46,961 nt of DNA, taken from the NCBI GenBank assembly GCA_944376685.1, contig CALWDN010000004.1, positions 1 through 46,961 of the forward strand, in the 5' to 3' direction. The stretch is from an uncultured Mediterraneibacter sp. (lineage in GTDB: Bacteria > Bacillota > Clostridia > Lachnospirales > Lachnospiraceae). Shown here piece by piece: positions 43,045-46,961 of the stretch (within the stretch, counting starts at the first letter, position 1; the number at the start of each line of letters is the position of its first letter). Under the pieces are notes generated by a model, which did no database searches, was not told where the DNA came from, and saw only the letters and a list, made by a program, of their open reading frames with translations. Position numbers and translations under genes: made by a program.

Positions 43045-43656
43045 ATGAAGACGATAGATGCTATATATAAAAGAAAAAGTACACGGGCATTTCGGGGGAA
43101 AAATATTTCCAGAACGATTTTAAGTGATATTCTTCAGGCGGGACTTCAGGCACCATCTCCAAAAAACGATCAGCCGTGGTATTTCTTAGTTATGGAGCAG
43201 CAGGAAAAGCGATATGAAGTAGCGCGTATTTTGGAAACTAGACTGAAGGAAATAAAGGAGAAGAGTGATTTACAAGGAATAGAAAGACCAGACATTTTGG
43301 GTGCGTTTGAAAGTGTGAGAATTCTTCGTGAGGCTCCGGTACTTATTTTTGTTTATGTGGATGATAAAAAATGTATTGGTCATGATGATAGTGTAAGGTG
43401 GAAATTAAGTGCTAGAGACTCAGAATGTACCCATATTATGGCCATAGGGGCTGCTATACAGAATATACTGCTTGCTGCAACAGAAAAAGGTGTAGATAGT
43501 CTATGGCTGGGGGATATTTTTTATGCCTACAATAGTCTTTATGAATATTTGGGAATAGAAGGGTGCATGATGGCGGTGATTGCGTTGGGGTATAGCTCGG
43601 AAAAGATAGAAAAGGTTGCAAGAAAGAATTTGAACGAAATGGTACGCTGGCTATAA
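43045..43656 (+). CDS. Nitroreductase-family FMN oxidoreductase
   Basis: 203 residues from the ATG at 43045; a GTG at 43036 is also in frame. Seen: the FMN-phosphate Arg region YKRKSTRAF, APSPKNDQPWYFLV, and the C-terminal half AIQNILLAATEKGVDSLWLGD with ALGYSSEK. This resembles the FbiB/BluB-like and azoline-oxidase branches as much as classical nitroreductases, so a redox step in maturation of the operon's product is plausible. It is the last gene of the operon; repeat copy 2 begins 16 bp after the stop. Confidence 0.88.
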   Translation: MKTIDAIYKRKSTRAFRGKNISRTILSDILQAGLQAPSPKNDQPWYFLVMEQQEKRYEVARILETRLKEIKEKSDLQGIERPDILGAFESVRILREAPVLIFVYVDDKKCIGHDDSVRWKLSARDSECTHIMAIGAAIQNILLAATEKGVDSLWLGDIFYAYNSLYEYLGIEGCMMAVIALGYSSEKIEKVARKNLNEMVRWL

Positions 43657-43671
43657 TAAAGTTAAAATTCT

Positions 43672-43728
43672 TTGGCTCGTTTGGGGTGGTTTTGTCCTGC
43701 GTTGTCAGAGCTCGTAAAGCCTTATTTT
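43672..43728 (+). repeat. Direct repeat, copy 2, truncated
   Basis: 57 bp matching the start of copies 1 and 3 (TTGGCTCGTTTGGGGTGG to CCTTATTTT). It stops in the middle of the hairpin loop, where foreign sequence (GGTGTGCTACCCGTCAAG) begins. The short ORF over it is only a translation of the repeat. Confidence 0.85.
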
Positions 43729-43871
43729 GGTGTGCTACCCGTCAAGTATACAATTAAAAAAACAGAATTTATTTTCTGCCCGGTGCTATGCCGGGCAGTT
43801 TTTATGCTGCTTCTAACAATTGTTTTTTATAGTACTCCTGCGGAGTTAAAATACAAAGGTTTTGTATCTTA
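43729..43871 (-). mobile_element. IS remnant (transposase C-terminus and end)
   Basis: On the minus strand the frame ending at 43802 reads LTPQEYYKKQLLEAA and stops, like the C-terminus of IS3-type transposases. Between it and repeat copy 2 lies GGTGTGCTACCCGTCAAG, probably the IS end. The rest of the IS is missing. Confidence 0.5.
43776..43803 (+). terminator. Rho-independent terminator
   Basis: CTGCCCGG (43776-43783) and CCGGGCAG (43791-43798), followed by TTTTT. It lies inside the IS remnant and could end transcripts from the nitroreductase side. Confidence 0.75.
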
Positions 43872-44011
43872 ATGGCAGATACCTGCGGACTGAACCTAGA
43901 TGAGATCATCCAGGAAAAGGTGAAGAAGAATGCTGAAAAATATCCGGTAGAAAAAGCATACGGACATAAGGAAAAATATACCGAGCTGGGGAAGGGGAAT
44001 ATTTATGCAAA
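43872..44011 (+). pseudogene. MazG-like nucleotide pyrophosphohydrolase, 3' fragment
   Basis: The frame reads MADTCGLNLDEIIQEKVKKN, then AEKYPVEKAYG and KEKYTEL. The NAEKYPVEKA piece is the typical C-terminus of MazG-like dNTP pyrophosphatases. The metal-binding ExxE helices that should precede it are missing; the IS remnant stands there instead. On the right the IS21 element begins within a few codons. Confidence 0.65.
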
Positions 44012-44012
44012 T

Positions 44013-44156
44013 GTCAAGCACTTTTTTACTTTGTTAGGTAAGATATTTTTTACATCGTATGGTAAGGAGTTTTTTACATACCATGGTAAGCAGATCTTTA
44101 CATCGTAAGGTAAGCACCTTTTTACACGGTATGGTAAACAGACTTTGTCATCTGCT
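44013..44156 (+). repeat. Six tandem 24-bp IS end repeats, left set
   Basis: Units start at 44013, 44037, 44061, 44085, 44109 and 44133 on an exact 24-bp period. Consensus GGTAAG-N4-TTTTTACAT plus 5 variable bases. The last unit touches the istB stop codon. Confidence 0.9.
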
Positions 44157-44947
44157 CAACTCTGTGGATAAAGATCCGGGTGCTTCAGTCGGTAGGATTC
44201 TCCTCGAAAGGAATAACACTTTGCATGGTGGAGGATCCGATCCAGCATCGCAGTTGTAAGCACAGGGTCGCCCATCATCTCCGCCCAGTCAACGATCTCC
44301 TTGTTGGTGGTAAAGATGATGGAGCTGGTTTCATAGGTATCGCTGATAAAAGTAAAAAAACGGTTTGCCTGGCCCCGGCTGATCGGCGTATAGCCAATCT
44401 CATCGATAATAACAAGCTGGGCTTTCCTGATGTTTTTCAGGCGGAATCCGGAGGCACGTTCAGTCTCTGCGGTATCGAGGATCCGGATCAGGTTTGTCAT
44501 CTTTTCGAAACATACGGTATACCCGTTGTTGACAGCCTGCAGGCCCAGACCACAGGCTACCATGGTCTTACCGAGGCCCGGAGGCCCCGCAAAGACAAGA
44601 TTTCCACAGTTATCCAGCCAGGATAATTCTTTCAGCACAGTGAGCTGTGCCTGGGTAATCCCGGACTCCAGTTCTTCCGGATCGAATTCTTCCAGAGGAC
44701 GGATATTTGGCGGAAAATGCGCCGCGGAATAGTTCCGTTTCCGACGCCGTTCATTCCGACCTTTTACTTCCGTTTCCAGGACTGCCAGGAGAAACTCCCG
44801 GCAGGAGGGATCCTGAAGGTCTGCTGTTTCCAGAAGATCCGGAAGCATCCGGGCCGCATGTTTCAGAGTAAAGGTCTCCAGTAGCGCAGTAAGCCGCTGT
44901 ACCGGGATATGGCCAGTATCCATACTTTTTAAGATCTCACGGTTCAC
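44156..44947 (-). CDS. istB: IS21 helper ATPase IstB
   Basis: 263 residues from a GTG at 44947 that overlaps the istA stop (GTGA); AAGGAGG lies upstream inside istA. AAA+ core related to DnaC/DnaA: Walker A GPPGLGKT, Walker B LVIIDEIGY, and the IstB-typical PISRGQANRFFTFI and TTNKEIVDWAEMMGD. IstB clusters with DNA and stimulates the IstA transposase. The frame is intact here although istA is broken. Confidence 0.92.
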   Translation of the reverse strand: MNREILKSMDTGHIPVQRLTALLETFTLKHAARMLPDLLETADLQDPSCREFLLAVLETEVKGRNERRRKRNYSAAHFPPNIRPLEEFDPEELESGITQAQLTVLKELSWLDNCGNLVFAGPPGLGKTMVACGLGLQAVNNGYTVCFEKMTNLIRILDTAETERASGFRLKNIRKAQLVIIDEIGYTPISRGQANRFFTFISDTYETSSIIFTTNKEIVDWAEMMGDPVLTTAMLDRILHHAKCYSFRGESYRLKHPDLYPQS

Positions 44948-46525
44948 TGTGCAGCCGCCTCCTTCCGTTCCGTGCGTTCCCGGAATGCTTTCGCATAGAC
45001 GGAAAGGTCAGTATAGACGACACTTCCGGATGGTATCTGGACACGGCAGTCATCCGATGCCAGTTCCCGTCCTGCTTTTGCAAGACTGTAGACAACCTTG
45101 AACTGTGAAAACTGGTAGCGGTATTTCTGACAGCATTCCTTCATTACCTGCGCGACAAGAGATTTATCCGGATTCTCTGCATCCAGGAACTGCTCGATCG
45201 CGCGCAGCTGTTTGGAAATATGCCGTGGATTCTCCTTTTTTATACCGTTGATAAAGTGCTGAAAGTCATAACAGTTCCATTTGCCACGAAGGCGCTCCAT
45301 GATTTCGATCCAGTCACCGGAGTCCTGTTTCCGATGTTCTGGAAGCTGGTTGATGCTGCCTTTACGCTCGCTGAGGTTATGGGAACAGATATAGTTCAGC
45401 TGTTCATCATAGATATGGATCTTTCTGCTGACAACCTTATACCGCATGGTCTTGAAAGCATAGCTGCGGGGCACAGAATACTTGCAGGATTTATATAAAA
45501 CATACGGCAGGGCTGCAATCTCATAAGTACGGAACGTATTCGGCGATGTTTCATACACCGATGGAAGCAGCGGCTGCATTGCCGCTTTCTCAATCCCGTT
45601 ATAGATGTCTGCCGGGATCTGCAGAGTAGTGCGGTGGATCCGTCGGTTTTTCCTTTCCAGCCATCCGGGAAGGGAACGCCATACATCATCGATACAGGTG
45701 ATCTTCCGCGCGCTGAAGAAGTTTTTCTTCACGAATCCAACGGAGTTCTCGATCGGCCCTTTGCTTTCCGGGTCAGCCTTATTGCACACCCAGAGCCGGA
45801 TATCCTGTTCCGTACAGAAGTCTTCAAAGGTTCTGGTCTTGATGACCTCGCCATAGGTTTCGCTGGAGATAAACACTGCATCTTGGTCAATGACAAGTTC
45901 CTTTGGCCGGCCTCCAAGCTTACAGAAGCACCGGTAGATTGCCTGGCAGGCTTCCACAGAATTGTATTTATGGTCCTGCGCATAGACGCATAAAAAGCGG
46001 CTGTAGCGCAGCAACAAGCAGATAAAGTGAATCTGTTTTGTATGTGAGAGAGCCTGTTCTCCAAAGTCGATCAGCATCTGCTCACCAGGTGGTGTGTCAA
46101 AAACATAGTCGTACACCCGCCGATGTTCCGGCTCCCGGTTGACCTGTCCGGAATTCTCGAGGTAATGGATGTAATTCCTGAGGGTCTGTTCATTCCCGGG
46201 AAGTTTATCATACGATCCATTTTCGATGAATTTCTCTTCCAGGACATCATAAACGGATGACATGCAGAAACTTTTCCCGCTGTTAGTCTCCAGGATCCGG
46301 AGGATTGTGCTTTGAAAAGGTTCTGCATCAAAGGTTTTGGGTGTTGGGCTTCACGAGTTTTACGCCTGGATTATCGGGGACAACATCCATGTCGTAATAC
46401 TTGCTGATCGTGGGACGGCTCGGCGGCTTTTCGCCGTGTGCTTCATAATAGCGGATAATATCCGTTTTTGTGTAACCCATCAGTTTTAGATCCTGTATTT
46501 GTTGCATCTGTGTTTTCGTCAGCAT
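44944..46525 (-). pseudogene. istA: IS21 transposase IstA, frameshifted
   Basis: The start at 46525 (GAGAGG upstream) gives an HTH segment (MLTKTQMQQIQDLKLMGYTK ... PSRPTISKYYD) that stops at 46328. The remainder, in another frame, reads KTFDAEPFQSTILRILE into the catalytic domain with Asp in MLIDFGE, Asp in LVIDQDAV and Glu in GPIENSV. The break lies at an imperfect 7-bp doubling (CCCAACA/CCCAAAA on the minus strand, about 46336-46349). Removing one unit would restore a single frame. An internal start at 46263 could give a 439-residue protein without HTH. Confidence 0.85.
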
Positions 46526-46608
46526 AAAGTTCGCCTCTCTCGTGTACTGTTTTCCAGTATACAAGAAACTAACCCTTGCTGACTTCCTCCTGTGATAAAA
46601 CTGACCAC

Positions 46609-46751
46609 AAAGGATGGAAAGAAGTCCTTACCATAGGATGTAAAAACTGCTTACTGTGTCATGTAAAAAAGTCCTTACTGCGCAATGTAAAGAAGTGCTT
46701 ACCGTATCATGTAAAAAACTCCTTACCATGTGGCTGTAAAATCACCTTACC
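46609..46751 (-). repeat. Six tandem 24-bp IS end repeats, right set
   Basis: Units end at 46632, 46655 (23 bp), 46679, 46703, 46727 and 46751, in inverse orientation to the left set (minus-strand consensus GGTAAG-N4-TTTTTACAT). ORFs drawn over them are only 8-residue periodic translations. Confidence 0.9.
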
Positions 46752-46786
46752 ACGCACAAATATTTAGTGGTTTTAAATTAGTGACT

Positions 46787-46940
46787 ACCTCTTGGCTCGT
46801 TTGGGGTGGTTTTGTCCTGTGATGTCAGAGCCCGTAAAGCCTTATTTTACAAGGTTTTTGCGGGTTCTGACTTTTTGTCTGGGGGCGTCAAAAATCGTCA
46901 TTTTTTGAAAAAATGGTGTAGTAAATGGTGTAGTAAAATT
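46787..46940 (+). repeat. 154-bp direct repeat, copy 3
   Basis: Same length and orientation as copy 1, with about 8 substitutions. Its hairpin (GTCAGAGCCCG with CGGGTTCTGAC, 46824-46871, then TTTTT) is fully paired, with one G-T pair. Nothing recognisable follows in 46941-46961. Confidence 0.9.
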
Positions 46941-46961
46941 AACGACGATTATAAAGCGTTA

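Larger units (their letters stand above)
44012..46752 (-). mobile_element. IS21-family insertion sequence (defective)
   Basis: Holds istA and istB on the minus strand between two sets of inverted 24-bp repeats. The outer ends read TG at 44012 and CA at 46752, as in IS21 elements. The exact borders and target duplication are uncertain: GCAAA on the left and CGCAC on the right do not match. istA is frameshifted, so the copy is probably not self-mobile. Confidence 0.8.

Noticed and set aside
43672..43872. 66-codon ORF starting MARLGWFCPAL
   Set aside because: It translates the dispersed repeat and IS scar; the frame is not kept in the other repeat copies.
44013..44156. Regular short repeats as a CRISPR array
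   Set aside because: The units are contiguous 24-mers with no unique spacers, mirrored at the other IS end.
46576..46767. 63-codon ORF with 8-residue repeats
   Set aside because: Its periodicity comes from the 24-bp IS end repeats, not from a protein.

Overview
The window looks like a chromosomal segment of a gut-type Lachnospiraceae bacterium (Clostridia, Firmicutes). I infer this from the strong AGGAGG-type ribosome binding sites, the dnaE-pfkA-murI-DUF1934 neighbourhood, a lysyl-tRNA synthetase with an added C-terminal tRNA-binding domain, a HrcA/CIRCE-type heat-shock operator and the moderately GC-rich codon use of most genes. No rRNA, tRNA or CRISPR array was seen.

Layout. 1-11.4 kb is core genome: the end of a CvfB-like RNA-binding protein, a small conserved protein, DNA polymerase III alpha (dnaE), phosphofructokinase (pfkA), glutamate racemase (murI), a DUF1934 protein, a 177-bp nested palindrome, a small membrane-anchored protein, cardiolipin synthase, a trigger-factor-like lipoprotein and an aldose-1-epimerase relative. 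11.5-16.9 kb is a biosynthetic unit: a TetR regulator divergent from SCP2-like, alpha/beta hydrolase, stand-alone condensation domain, carrier protein and AMP-ligase genes. Two TetR-type palindromes bracket the operon promoter. The set looks like a one-module dissociated NRPS that would join an activated acyl group to an amine. 17-21.4 kb returns to core genes (coaX, dusB, greA, lysS).

21.6-28.3 kb is mixed: a DUF2156 acyltransferase-like gene, an amidohydrolase, a large unknown membrane protein, an HTH-MNT antitoxin-like gene whose toxin partner is only a 17-codon stub, a two-gene LysO-type exporter and a frameshifted surface-protein pseudogene. 28.4-34.2 kb holds an unusual operon: a ClpX-like AAA+ ATPase, two unrecognised proteins, a protease-less Lon-like AAA+ ATPase with an altered Walker B, and a small membrane protein. 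Two similar 15-bp palindromes lie at its ends. A full Lon protease gene converges on it and has a perfect CIRCE operator.

36.7-46.9 kb is accessory, mostly AT-rich DNA bounded by two 154-bp direct repeats (about 95% identical), with a third truncated copy inside. The cargo is an operon with a near-consensus promoter: an ATP-grasp/radical SAM fusion, a second radical SAM protein, a membrane-anchored pentapeptide-repeat protein and a nitroreductase. I know of no named pathway with this combination, and it is the best candidate here for an undescribed system. Next to it lie IS scars, a MazG-like gene fragment and an IS21-family element with six 24-bp repeats at each end and a frameshifted istA.

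All functional calls rest on motif recognition by eye. No database search was possible.
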